A stretch of DNA of 17,663 nt from an uncultured Marinosulfonomonas sp. (GCA_947311455.1 CAMZKY010000152.1:1-17663); one strand, 5' to 3'; shown: positions 1 to 7,094, counted from the first letter of the stretch. Numbers and translations are program-made. Notes: a model not told the origin generated them from the sequence alone.

Positions 1-1445
1 TCAACTTTGGAATAGGCCGGCCCGCTCATTGGCTCCTCGCAGAGCCGCTTCGCTATGTCGGGAAACAGGCGGGAAAATTCACCAGCGTGCGGCGTCAATA
101 CACAGCGATGCGAGCTGGTAAGCTCAAAGAGCGTTTCGGGATCATTGGCAAACGCCGATAACGCATCCGCATCCAGAACCACAGCGCGATTACCGGCCAG
201 TGCCACAGGCACCAATTCCCGCGCGCGCCCCTGTCCAAGCCCGGGTCCTACGCATAAGGCATTGATCCGATTGTCTTTTAAGGCATCCTCAAGGGCTGTG
301 CCATCTTCAACCTCCCGCAGCATTATCGCGTTCAGGTGACACGCATGTTCCAACACCGCCTCCCTTGGGCAGCCCACAGAAACCACCCCTGCCCCGATCC
401 TGAGCGCCCCACGCGCCGCCAGACGCGCCGCGCCACCTTTGCCAGACGCACCGGATAGGATGAGGGCGTGACCGTGGGTGAATTTGTGATCAGCTTTGCC
501 AGATGCCTTTGAAATGGAAATAACCTCAGCCAACGAATGTCGACTGTCTGCAACAATTGGTGTGTGGTGAATTAAAGATACATCCGCCATTCGCGTAATC
601 CTGCGCGGTGATACGCCCCTCTTTTGTGTTTCACGAAATGCCCTAAGCCCAATATCTACAACTTTAATATGGCCGCAGGCCACTGGCCCGTCCCCAATAA
701 AGTGGCCAATTTTCGGGCTGTCGAATGTCACAGTCAAAGCCGCAAACTTTCCCGAGAACGGTGTTATAGAGGGGCCGGTAAGCGTATATTTTTTTTCAAC
801 ATCGTCAGGGTTGATCACATTATCATCCCGCCCGCTTAATACGCGCCCACTATCCAGGCAAAGCCCAGACGGCGCATCAATCGAAACCATTCGTGGCTGA
901 TAATTTTCGCCATATGCTCCGGATAAACGTCGGACAACATCTGCAATATCACCATGAATACCGCGGGTTAAGCCCGTTCCAAACAAGGCATCCACATATA
1001 AATCCGCATACCCGCTTTTGAAGTTCCCTGAATGTTTGTAGAATGTTTTAGACGTCAGTTTCTTTACCAAATTGTTTTCGGATTTAAACATGCCTTTCCG
1101 GGGTTGCACCCAATTTTTAAAGAGCTTGACCGCTTTCCACCTCTCATAATTCACCCGCGCGTCCGGCGGCAATTTTTCAGCATCCCCATACAGAAACACC
1201 TCAACCTCCCAGCCCCACTCCCTGAGCAACCGCGCCACCACAAAGCCGTCGCCGCCGTTATTCCCCGGCCCGCACAGCACCACCGCACGGTGCGAGGTCG
1301 CCGCCAGTTCCGGCCACGCCTCAAACACCGCTTCAACCACTCCGCGACCCGCGCGCTCCATCAGTTCCAGCCCCGTCACCTGCCCGCTGCCGATTGCCGC
1401 TTGTTCAATGGCCCGCATCTGGGCTGCCGTAAGAAGTTCGGTCAT
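1..1445 (-). CDS. nnr: bifunctional NAD(P)H-hydrate epimerase / ADP-dependent dehydratase, 3' end off window
   Basis: Repairs hydrated NAD(P)H: the N-terminal YjeF_N part epimerises the R and S forms of NAD(P)HX, and the C-terminal ribokinase-like part dehydrates S-NAD(P)HX using ADP or ATP. The frame is open from the ATG at 1445 to the window edge (481 residues visible). Epimerase signatures are GPGNNGGDGF (about 59-68), VDALFGTGL (151-159) and SIDAPSGL (188-195). Dehydratase signatures are GHALILSG (325-332), a GAGVV core (351-355), VGPGLG (399-404), VLDADAL (423-429) and LTPHAGEF (450-457). The last ATP-binding motif lies beyond the edge. A lysine-rich stretch (about 105-145) is longer than I expect for this loop, and the DNA coding for the middle of the protein looks more AT-rich than its 5' end. 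Divergent from glnB, a common Rhodobacterales arrangement. Probably full length in the genome. Confidence 0.95.
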   Translation of the reverse strand, partial: MTELLTAAQMRAIEQAAIGSGQVTGLELMERAGRGVVEAVFEAWPELAATSHRAVVLCGPGNNGGDGFVVARLLREWGWEVEVFLYGDAEKLPPDARVNYERWKAVKLFKNWVQPRKGMFKSENNLVKKLTSKTFYKHSGNFKSGYADLYVDALFGTGLTRGIHGDIADVVRRLSGAYGENYQPRMVSIDAPSGLCLDSGRVLSGRDDNVINPDDVEKKYTLTGPSITPFSGKFAALTVTFDSPKIGHFIGDGPVACGHIKVVDIGLRAFRETQKRGVSPRRITRMADVSLIHHTPIVADSRHSLAEVISISKASGKADHKFTHGHALILSGASGKGGAARLAARGALRIGAGVVSVGCPREAVLEHACHLNAIMLREVEDGTALEDALKDNRINALCVGPGLGQGRARELVPVALAGNRAVVLDADALSAFANDPETLFELTSSHRCVLTPHAGEFSRLFPDIAKRLCEEPMSGPAYSKV

Positions 1446-1488
1446 GGTCTTAACTTTCGATTCACAAAAGCCCAACAAATGTGCTCTC

Positions 1489-1505
1489 TGCCTATTTATT
1501 AGGCA
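1489..1505. promoter_or_regulatory. inverted repeats in the nnr/glnB divergent spacer
   Basis: The 173-base spacer between nnr and glnB must hold both promoters. It contains a perfect 6-bp inverted repeat TGCCTA-TTTAT-TAGGCA at 1489-1505, and a separate 11-base palindrome TGTTC-C-GAACA at 1555-1565. Either could be a repressor or activator site, but neither matches a regulator motif I recognise. I could not place a convincing sigma-70 or sigma-54 promoter. The glnB ribosome binding site GGGGAG lies at 1603-1608. Confidence 0.35.
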
Positions 1506-1618
1506 CAATACCTAAAATACAGCACTATGCCCCCTGCAATTCAGCTTATCAAATTGTTCCGAACAGTAAAACGTGATCTCACGCGCAGGTAACAATCTGT
1601 CAGGGGAGTCGCCACGCG

Positions 1619-1957
1619 ATGAAAAAGATAGAAGCGATTATCAAGCCGTTCAAGCTGGACGAAGTCAAAGAAGCGCTGCAAGATGTCGGCGCGCAAGGGC
1701 TGTCTGTGATCGAGGTGAAGGGATTTGGCCGACAGAAAGGCCACACCGAACTGTACCGCGGCGCCGAATATGTGGTTGATTTTCTGCCAAAGGTTAAAAT
1801 CGAAATGGTAATCCCCGACGATCTGGTTGATGGCGCAATCGAGGCCATTGTCGACGCGGCCAAAACCGACAAAATCGGCGACGGCAAGATTTTTGTGTCG
1901 ACCGTTGAACAAGCCATTCGCATCAGAACCGGTGAATCCGGCGACGACGCACTATAG
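1619..1957 (+). CDS. glnB: nitrogen regulatory protein PII
   Basis: A 112-residue trimeric PII signal protein. It senses 2-oxoglutarate and ATP/ADP, and uridylylation by GlnD reports glutamine status to NtrB and to GlnE, the glutamine synthetase adenylyltransferase. The N-terminus MKKIEAIIKPF, the T-loop TELYRGAEYVVDF with the uridylylation tyrosine at position 51, and the B-loop KIGDGKIFV (85-93) are all intact. The length equals that of the family. The start follows a GGGGAG ribosome binding site at 1603-1608. Its stop is 51 bases before the glnA start, so this is the classical alphaproteobacterial glnB-glnA operon. Pairing with glnA rather than amtB favours GlnB over GlnK. Confidence 0.97.
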   Translation: MKKIEAIIKPFKLDEVKEALQDVGAQGLSVIEVKGFGRQKGHTELYRGAEYVVDFLPKVKIEMVIPDDLVDGAIEAIVDAAKTDKIGDGKIFVSTVEQAIRIRTGESGDDAL

Positions 1958-2008
1958 AAATCCGGCAGACTGCCTGCCACCATGCACAATTTAATAGAAG
2001 GGTGTAAA

Positions 2009-3415
2009 ATGAACAACACTGATATGATCAAGATGATCAAAGACGAAAACATCGAATATGTCGATGTGCGCTTTACCGATCCGCGCGGCAAACTCCAACA
2101 CGTAACCGTTGTTGCCGATTTGGTTGACGAAGACTTCTTGGAAGAAGGTTTTATGTTTGACGGATCGTCCATCGCCGGTTGGAAATCAATTGAAGATTCC
2201 GACATGAAACTGATGCTTGACCCTGCATCGGCTTATGTTGATCCGTTTTATGCCGAAAAAACATTGGCCGTCCACTGCTCGATCGTTGAACCCGACACCG
2301 GCGAAGCCTATGACCGCGACCCGCGTTCCACCGCCGAAAAAGCCGAAGCCTATCTGAAATCCTCCGGCATTGGCGATGTGTCCTACTTTGGCCCCGAAGC
2401 CGAGTTTTTCCTGTTTGACGATGTGCGCGTTTCTGTTGAAATGAACAAAGTGTCGTTTCAAGTGGATGCGATTGATGCGTCATGGAACACAGACACCGAA
2501 TATGAAATGGGCAACACTGGCCACCGTCCGGGCATCAAGGGCGGCTATTTCCCTGTGAATCCGATTGATGATGCGCAAGACATCCGCTCCGAAATGCTAT
2601 CGACAATGAAACGTCTGGGCATGAAAGTGGACAAGCACCACCACGAGGTGGCCTCATGTCAGCACGAACTGGGTTTGATCTTTGGATCGCTCACGAAACA
2701 AGCCGACGATCTGCAAAAATACAAATACGTGATCCACAACGTGGCGCACGCTTACGGTAAAACCGCCACCTTCATGCCAAAGCCGATTTCCGGTGACAAC
2801 GGCACAGGCATGCACGTCAATATGTCGATCTGGAAAGATGGCAAGCCATTGTTTTCAGGCGATAAATACGCCGATCTTTCGGACGAGGCTCTGTGGTTTA
2901 TTGGCGGTATTCTGAAACACGCCAAATCCCTGAACGCCTTTACCAACCCGTCCACAAACAGCTACAAACGCCTGATCCCCGGTTTTGAGGCTCCTGTGCT
3001 GCGCGCCTATTCCGCACGCAACCGTTCAGGCTGTGTGCGTATCCCATGGACAGAATCCCCCAAAGCCAAACGTGTCGAAGCGCGTTTCCCCGATCCGGCG
3101 GCCAACCCTTATCTATGCTTCTCGGCTTTGTTGATGGCCGGCCTTGACGGGATCAAAAACAAAATCGATCCGGGTGCGGCGTCTGACAAAGATCTATATG
3201 ATCTACCACCAGAAGAGCTGGCAGGTATCCCAACGGTTTGTGCCAGCCTGCGCGAAGCACTGGACGAGCTTGAAAAAGATATGGATTACCTACTGGCGGG
3301 CGACGTGTTCACCAAAGACCAGATCGAAGGCTATATGGAGCTGAAATGGGAAGAAGTGTATGCCTATGAGCATACACCACACCCGATTGAGTACAAAATG
3401 TACTACAGCTGCTAA
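2009..3415 (+). CDS. glnA: glutamine synthetase type I
   Basis: Makes glutamine from glutamate, ammonia and ATP as a cytosolic dodecamer. The ATG at 2009 is chosen because GAAGGG (1997-2002) sits six to seven bases upstream and because it gives 468 residues, the usual GSI length. An in-frame ATG at 1982 would add nine residues but has no comparable site. Visible motifs are FDGSSI (50-55) with the ammonium-site aspartate, the metal-binding HHHEVASCQHELG block, the NGTGMHVNMS ATP block, and the NPSTNSYKRL flap region. Tyr397, in DLYDLPPEE, matches the adenylylation site of the enterobacterial enzyme, so control by GlnE is expected. It follows glnB and is closed by the hairpins at 3435-3486. Confidence 0.98.
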   Translation: MNNTDMIKMIKDENIEYVDVRFTDPRGKLQHVTVVADLVDEDFLEEGFMFDGSSIAGWKSIEDSDMKLMLDPASAYVDPFYAEKTLAVHCSIVEPDTGEAYDRDPRSTAEKAEAYLKSSGIGDVSYFGPEAEFFLFDDVRVSVEMNKVSFQVDAIDASWNTDTEYEMGNTGHRPGIKGGYFPVNPIDDAQDIRSEMLSTMKRLGMKVDKHHHEVASCQHELGLIFGSLTKQADDLQKYKYVIHNVAHAYGKTATFMPKPISGDNGTGMHVNMSIWKDGKPLFSGDKYADLSDEALWFIGGILKHAKSLNAFTNPSTNSYKRLIPGFEAPVLRAYSARNRSGCVRIPWTESPKAKRVEARFPDPAANPYLCFSALLMAGLDGIKNKIDPGAASDKDLYDLPPEELAGIPTVCASLREALDELEKDMDYLLAGDVFTKDQIEGYMELKWEEVYAYEHTPHPIEYKMYYSC

Positions 3416-3434
3416 GGCCGTTCAGAACAATAAT

Positions 3435-3486
3435 CCCGCAGCGTTAATGCGCTGCGGGATCTTGGCGCCAATTGGCGCCTTTTTTT
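3435..3486 (+). terminator. tandem-hairpin rho-independent terminator after glnA
   Basis: Two perfect stems follow the glnA stop. The first is CCCGCAGCG / CGCTGCGGG (3435-3443, 3450-3458) with a six-base loop. The second is the 16-base palindrome GGCGCCAATTGGCGCC (3464-3479), followed directly by seven T (3480-3486). The second has the full form of an intrinsic terminator; the first may reinforce it or protect the 3' end of the glnBA transcript. Confidence 0.88.
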
Positions 3487-3497
3487 ATTTGCCTTTA

Positions 3498-4052
3498 TTA
3501 TTCTTTGGTTTTTTGCACAGATTTAGTGGCTTTGCTCTGCTTATCCGCACCTTTAGAATCCGTTTTTTTGGCCTCGGATTTTGGATACTCCGTGGTTTCA
3601 GCCACATCGCGCTTGGAGCCGGATTGATAGGCTTTGCTGGTGATGTCACCGCATTTGGCACAGGTATAAGTATCGACCACATCATAGGTTTCATCCACCC
3701 ATGTTTTGATCAGGATTGATCCGTCTTCTTGTTCAATGCGCTCTTCTTTGGGATCATCCTTGACCCAGGTTTTGGCGCTATCGGTTTTTGAAATGCTGAA
3801 CGCTGCGTTGCATTTTGCGCATTTAGCACCAGCAGTGCCCGAATTCACTGAACGGCGGAACAGGGTGAAACCAACCCCACTACCGGCCACAAGCGCGCCA
3901 CCCCAACGAATGCCTCCGGATTGGCTGGACAGTGCCCAATAGATAATCCCAAGGACAATTAGCCCTGCTATCGCCCCCCATATCATTGCGCCTTTGATGA
4001 TTTTTGAACGAATTTCGGATTGTTCTGCTGAAAGAGAGTTAGGTTTTGTCAT
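3498..4052 (-). CDS. membrane protein with two CxxC pairs (zinc-ribbon-like), unknown function
   Basis: Not a family I can name. From the ATG at 4052 it is 184 residues; a TTG at 4082 would add ten. A weak AAGGA lies about 12 bases before the ATG. Two hydrophobic segments (about 21-41 and 48-65) form a likely membrane hairpin. CAKC at 78-81 and CAKC at 131-134 then look like the two halves of a zinc ribbon, but are separated by 49 residues containing an acidic, lysine-rich insert (about 89-120). The tail (about 139-184) is rich in Lys, Ser, Asp and Thr and probably disordered. It faces away from the glnA terminator and is divergent from the lytic transglycosylase gene. A role in membrane stress or metal or redox binding would be guesswork. 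Confidence 0.75.
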   Translation of the reverse strand: MTKPNSLSAEQSEIRSKIIKGAMIWGAIAGLIVLGIIYWALSSQSGGIRWGGALVAGSGVGFTLFRRSVNSGTAGAKCAKCNAAFSISKTDSAKTWVKDDPKEERIEQEDGSILIKTWVDETYDVVDTYTCAKCGDITSKAYQSGSKRDVAETTEYPKSEAKKTDSKGADKQSKATKSVQKTKE

Positions 4053-4196
4053 TTGTTCAGTAATTCCTTGTGTAAAACCCAAACTTTACACAAAAAATTC
4101 CGAAATTTAAGCATTTTATTTCTGCCACATATTCTGACTAATAAGTCGTCCATGTGTGTGGCATTTTGCTTTGATACTTTGGGTTGTTTCGTTACA

Positions 4197-4208
4197 GGTT
4201 ATATAACC
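4197..4208 (+). promoter_or_regulatory. palindrome overlapping a putative -10 of the transglycosylase gene
   Basis: GGTTATATAACC is a perfect 12-base palindrome containing TATATA (4200-4205), 32 bases upstream of the start codon at 4237. That position suits a -10 box, with TTTGGG about 16 bases upstream as a poor -35. A palindrome over the -10 could be an operator. The ribosome binding site AAGGAG is at 4226-4231. Nothing else is evident in the 184-base spacer 4053-4236. Confidence 0.35.
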
Positions 4209-4236
4209 GCAGATTCACCTTCCTTAAGGAGCCATC

Positions 4237-5046
4237 ATGTCAGTTAAATTTTTAATCAAAACTATAACCGCAATTACTTTTGCTTTTTCCATTTCAACCA
4301 CCAGCTTTGCCGCAACTTGTGGAAACACATCATCAGGTTTCAACACTTGGAAAAATGATTTTGCCAGTGATGCCAAACGTGCCGGTGTGGGAAAGCGTGG
4401 ATTGGCGGCCCTTGCAGGCGCTACTTACGCAACCCGCACAATCAAAGCGGATCGCAATCAGCATAGTTTTAAATTTACCTTGGCAAAATTTCTTAAAGTG
4501 CGCGGTGCAGATACGATCATATCACAAGGCCGGCGTCGTATTGCCAAAAACCCAAGCTTTTATAAAAGTCTTGAAAAACGATTTGGGGTACCGGCTGGTG
4601 TGGTTGTCGCCATCCACGGGATGGAAACCGGATTTGGGCATTTTATGGGGGATAGCAACGTTGTTTCCTCTATTCTTACCCTGACATATGATTGCCGACG
4701 GTCGGATTTTTTCAAACCCCATGCGCTGGCGGCCCTTAAACTGGTGGACCGCGGCGTGATCTCTCCGAAATCTATCGGCGCAAAACATGGCGAATTGGGA
4801 CATACCCAATTTTTACCAGGCAACGTGTTGAAATACGCTGTCGATGGAAATGGAGACGGTCAGATCAATATGAACAATTTGGCAGATGCTTTATCCAGCA
4901 CGGCCAATTATTTGCGCCAAAAGGGCTGGAAACCGGGTAAAGGCTATCAAGAAGGCCAACGAAATTTCCGCGTGATTAAAGAATGGAATGCCGCCGGCGT
5001 TTATCAAAAAGCTATCGCCATTATGGCAGCGCGAATTGATAGATAA
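4237..5046 (+). CDS. exported lytic murein transglycosylase, MltB / GH103 type
   Basis: Cleaves the MurNAc-GlcNAc bond of peptidoglycan with formation of 1,6-anhydro ends, in the periplasm. The 269 residues begin with a signal peptide (hydrophobic 5-24, likely cut after SFA at 25-26); there is no lipobox, so it is soluble, not a lipoprotein. The catalytic region is AIHGMETGFG, with Glu130 matching the MltB acid. The family block GELGHTQFLPG (185-195) is followed by AVDGNGDGQIN (201-211), which resembles the calcium-binding loop of this family, and LADALSSTANYL (215-226). Cys28 and Cys153 could pair. There is no C-terminal peptidoglycan-binding domain, so it is shorter than many relatives. AAGGAG five bases before the ATG fixes the start. 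It converges with the next gene, leaving 13 bases between stops. Confidence 0.9.
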   Translation: MSVKFLIKTITAITFAFSISTTSFAATCGNTSSGFNTWKNDFASDAKRAGVGKRGLAALAGATYATRTIKADRNQHSFKFTLAKFLKVRGADTIISQGRRRIAKNPSFYKSLEKRFGVPAGVVVAIHGMETGFGHFMGDSNVVSSILTLTYDCRRSDFFKPHALAALKLVDRGVISPKSIGAKHGELGHTQFLPGNVLKYAVDGNGDGQINMNNLADALSSTANYLRQKGWKPGKGYQEGQRNFRVIKEWNAAGVYQKAIAIMAARIDR

Positions 5047-5059
5047 CATTCGCGCGGAA

Positions 5060-6292
5060 TTACGTCATCATTTCAATCTTTATCTGGATTTGACAGCTTA
5101 AATCCTCAACACGCATCAAGTGCTTTTCCGCCGTTTTTTGAAAGCCTTCTAGCTGGCGGGTAATGCTGTTTAGGTGTTTCATCCCGGACGGCACTCGAAC
5201 GCTTTCGATATTACACATGACGCGCGTGGAACTAAGGCCAAGCGCATAACGACGCATAACGGAAATTGCCTTGGTGATTTTCTGAGTGTCATCTGCGATT
5301 TTTGCCAATTGGCGCGCAGATTCTTTTTTGTAATGCCGCGCAAGATCATTCATCTCGCTTTTTTCTGCATCAATATCAAACACGCCCAAGTGCCGCCTTT
5401 CCAGATCAAATTGCGATGCTGCCTCATTCAAAATCTGCGAGGTGCAAATCAGGAACTGACATTCAACCAGCGTGTTCCGGATTTTCATGAATTCGCTCTC
5501 TTTCCCAAAAACAAATTCTTGGAACCAAGCCGACATTTCTTCAGACATTGACCAGTAATTTTGTGACAATGTGCTAATTGCCCCTCCTGACGGCTCGAGG
5601 CGCGACGCCACCACGCGCATGTTGTTAGCGACACTGCCTATGACCGAGAATTCTTCTGATAACGTCACTGTTTCTTTTTGTAATTCGTCAGCCGCTACGA
5701 TGAGCTCTCCCAATGCCTCTATCTCACTGGCTGCTGATGTGATCCTAGAATTTCTCTTTCGTGCCTGAAGCTCGGTCGTTAATGCGACGCCGCTAAAAAT
5801 CCGATAATCGGGAAAGCCTAACCCTTCGATTTCTTTTAAAATTAAAGCTGCACTTTCCTTCGGGGGAATTCCGTCTTCAGTTTCAGCTTTGCGGGCTTTG
5901 GCATAGATCACTTTAATAGCATCCAAAAATTTTGATGTCGGTTTAATCCGCACCGAGATATACCCATCGCGATATGGCAAAGTAACGGCATAAACCCAAT
6001 AATTTAACCCGTCTTTTGCCTTGTTATCAACATAGGCGCCAATTGCCTGGCCGTCTTCTAGCTGCTTCCACATCAGATAGAACAGGCCTTTTGGCATGTC
6101 TGGATGGCGCACAATTTTGTGAGGCGCACCAATCAATTCTTCAAAAGAATAATTAGACACACGGCTAAAAACATAGTTTCCAGCGACGATCACACCACGG
6201 TTATCTGTGCGTGAGAAAAATGTTTCATCAAGATTAAAAGGGGCTTCACCAGCTGCGGGTCGATAAACATCTCTGCGCTCAACAAAACTCAT
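5060..6292 (-). CDS. soluble Aer-like PAS domain protein with helical C-terminal part
   Basis: 410 residues with no signal peptide or membrane segment. Residues about 20-122 form a PAS domain of the Aer aerotaxis type: EELIGAPHKIVRHPDMP (51-67), a tryptophan at 75, NKAKDGLNYWVYAV (90-103) and VRIKP (114-118). Arg62, His63 and Asp65 occupy the places of Aer residues tied to FAD binding, so a flavin redox or oxygen sensor is plausible. The rest (about 125-410) is predicted helical, with a block around 222-255 (NNMRVVASRLEPSGG, then SQNYWSMSEEM), but I see no HAMP domain and no canonical methyl-accepting hairpin tip. It may act as a cytoplasmic signalling adaptor or a truncated chemoreceptor. 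The start at 6292 has only a weak AAGA-type ribosome site. Confidence 0.8.
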   Translation of the reverse strand: MSFVERRDVYRPAAGEAPFNLDETFFSRTDNRGVIVAGNYVFSRVSNYSFEELIGAPHKIVRHPDMPKGLFYLMWKQLEDGQAIGAYVDNKAKDGLNYWVYAVTLPYRDGYISVRIKPTSKFLDAIKVIYAKARKAETEDGIPPKESAALILKEIEGLGFPDYRIFSGVALTTELQARKRNSRITSAASEIEALGELIVAADELQKETVTLSEEFSVIGSVANNMRVVASRLEPSGGAISTLSQNYWSMSEEMSAWFQEFVFGKESEFMKIRNTLVECQFLICTSQILNEAASQFDLERRHLGVFDIDAEKSEMNDLARHYKKESARQLAKIADDTQKITKAISVMRRYALGLSSTRVMCNIESVRVPSGMKHLNSITRQLEGFQKTAEKHLMRVEDLSCQIQIKIEMMT

Positions 6293-6486
6293 ATCTTGAT
6301 CAAATCCAATTCCATCTGGTGGCTATGAAAACGATCATATCGAGCATTTCTTACGGCAGAGTTAATCTGGAATTGTTGAATAGCAGAATGGCGCAACAAA
6401 CCATCTCAGCACGGTCAAAAAGACAGCCCCCCAACCACGCGCTAATCTGTGACGTTTTGGAAAATTAAAATTCGCTAAAAAGATAT
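6293..6486. other. non-coding spacer between PAS gene and small membrane proteins
   Basis: 194 bases without a credible gene, lying upstream of the PAS gene and downstream of the small-protein pair, both on the minus strand. TTGTTG (6373-6378) and CAACAA (6394-6399) form a loose inverted repeat. I could not place a sound promoter, and no terminator with a T-run is visible for the upstream unit. Confidence 0.4.
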
Positions 6487-6708
6487 TTAAACGGCTGTCA
6501 TTCTAATCAACTTTGCCACCAAAACAACAAATGGTGCGGCGTGCATCAGCATATCGAAAATATCGATAGGCTTTTTCAATGTCCCGGCGCGCAGCATTTT
6601 AATCTTTTCCCAAATGTGCGGCTCTGGCACGAACGGGGCCAATCCCAGCGTCAGGGAAGCGATTACAGCATATTCAAGGGGAAGCTGATCCAATAGGTCT
6701 AACATCAT
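6487..6708 (-). CDS. small membrane protein, copy 2 of tandem pair
   Basis: 73 residues, paralogous to the gene immediately upstream. Shared features are a hydrophobic N-terminal segment (about 12-26), the block PFVPEPHIWEKIKML, then KKPIDIFDMLMHAAP and a second hydrophobic segment (about 57-68) ending in KLIR. This suggests two membrane helices joined by a short amphipathic loop with a conserved PEPH. I recall similar short proteins in Rhodobacterales carrying the label RND transporter, but nothing here supports transport by itself. One base separates it from the stop of copy 1. Its ribosome site AAAGGA lies at the end of copy 1, so translation is probably coupled. The frame begins ATGATG, so the start could be one codon later. 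Confidence 0.75.
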   Translation of the reverse strand: MMLDLLDQLPLEYAVIASLTLGLAPFVPEPHIWEKIKMLRAGTLKKPIDIFDMLMHAAPFVVLVAKLIRMTAV

Positions 6709-6709
6709 C

Positions 6710-6922
6710 TTATCCTTTGTTCCGGATGAGTTTGATCGTCAGTAAAATCGCTGGTGCGGCGTGGAAAACCATATCAAACATGTCAATTGGCTTGGCCAGT
6801 TCACCAGACAATAGCATTTTCAATTTTTGCCACAGGTGCGGTTCAGGAACGAACGGCAAAAGCCCTAGAAAGATGGTTGCAACAATAAGTCTTTGCAGCG
6901 GTATTTTATCAATGAAGGACAT
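6710..6922 (-). CDS. small membrane protein, copy 1 of tandem pair
   Basis: 70 residues. It aligns with copy 2 without gaps over the core: PFVPEPHLWQKLKML, then AKPIDMFDMVFHAAP, then KLIR near the end. Two hydrophobic segments (about 10-24 and 55-65) flank a polar middle. The start ATG at 6922 lies only 29 bases after the CCA end of tRNA-Asp on the same strand, and no Shine-Dalgarno sequence is visible; the leader is instead occupied by a hairpin. It is probably transcribed from the tRNA promoter by readthrough. The function is unknown; the conserved PEPH and D-F-D motifs hint at a specific fold rather than a mere membrane anchor. Confidence 0.75.
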   Translation of the reverse strand: MSFIDKIPLQRLIVATIFLGLLPFVPEPHLWQKLKMLLSGELAKPIDMFDMVFHAAPAILLTIKLIRNKG

Positions 6923-6928
6923 AAGGCA

Positions 6929-6954
6929 CCATTTTCGGCGAAGGATGAAAATGG
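6929..6954 (-). other. hairpin spanning the tRNA-Asp CCA end and the small-gene leader
   Basis: CCATTTTC and GAAAATGG form a perfect 8-bp stem around a ten-base loop. Read on the minus strand, the first three bases of the stem are the CCA end of tRNA-Asp. There is no T-run after it, so it is a poor intrinsic terminator. It could instead be an RNA-processing site separating the tRNA from the downstream mRNA, or a structure affecting translation of the first small protein. Confidence 0.5.
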
Positions 6955-7028
6955 CGCGGTTGACGGGACTCGAACCCGCGACCCCCGGCGTGACAGGCCG
7001 GTACTCTAACCAACTGAGCTACAACCGC
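6952..7028 (-). tRNA. tRNA-Asp (anticodon GTC)
   Basis: A 77-base cloverleaf with encoded CCA. The acceptor arm GCGGTTG pairs with CAACCGC, with discriminator G. The D-arm GCTCAGTTGGTTAGAG, the anticodon stem CCGGC/GCCGG around loop CTGTCAC (anticodon GTC), and the T-arm with GGTTCGAACC are all regular. The discriminator G is expected for tRNA-Asp. It is the first gene of a minus-strand unit that continues into the two small membrane-protein genes. Confidence 0.97.
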
Positions 7029-7065
7029 GCAATTTCAAGATCACATCGCTGCAATCTGTTTGGGC

Positions 7066-7094
7066 GTTTTAGGGCGGCAATGTGGGGGCGTCAA
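7066..7094 (-). promoter_or_regulatory. sigma-70 promoter of tRNA-Asp
   Basis: Read on the minus strand, TTGACG (7089-7094) and TAAAAC (7066-7071) are separated by exactly 17 bases. The -10 ends 37 bases before the mature tRNA 5' end, leaving room for a short leader removed by RNase P. Position and spacing make this the best promoter in the window. Confidence 0.65.

Noticed and set aside
1032..1502. 156-codon plus-strand frame opposite nnr
   Set aside because: The minus strand carries clear epimerase motifs over the same bases; the plus frame is rich in His, Arg and Pro, as expected of an antisense shadow.
1500..1520. Sigma-54 promoter for glnB (GGCAC followed downstream)
   Set aside because: GGCAC is present at about 1502-1506, but there is no GC at the right distance for the -12 element.
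1982..2008. Nine extra codons at the start of glnA
   Set aside because: The ATG at 2009 has the ribosome binding site and gives the standard 468-residue length with Tyr397 in place.
6320..6360. Flagellar (sigma-28) promoter before the PAS gene
   Set aside because: A TAAC ... GCTCGATA pair can be found on the minus strand but matches the consensus poorly in sequence and spacing.
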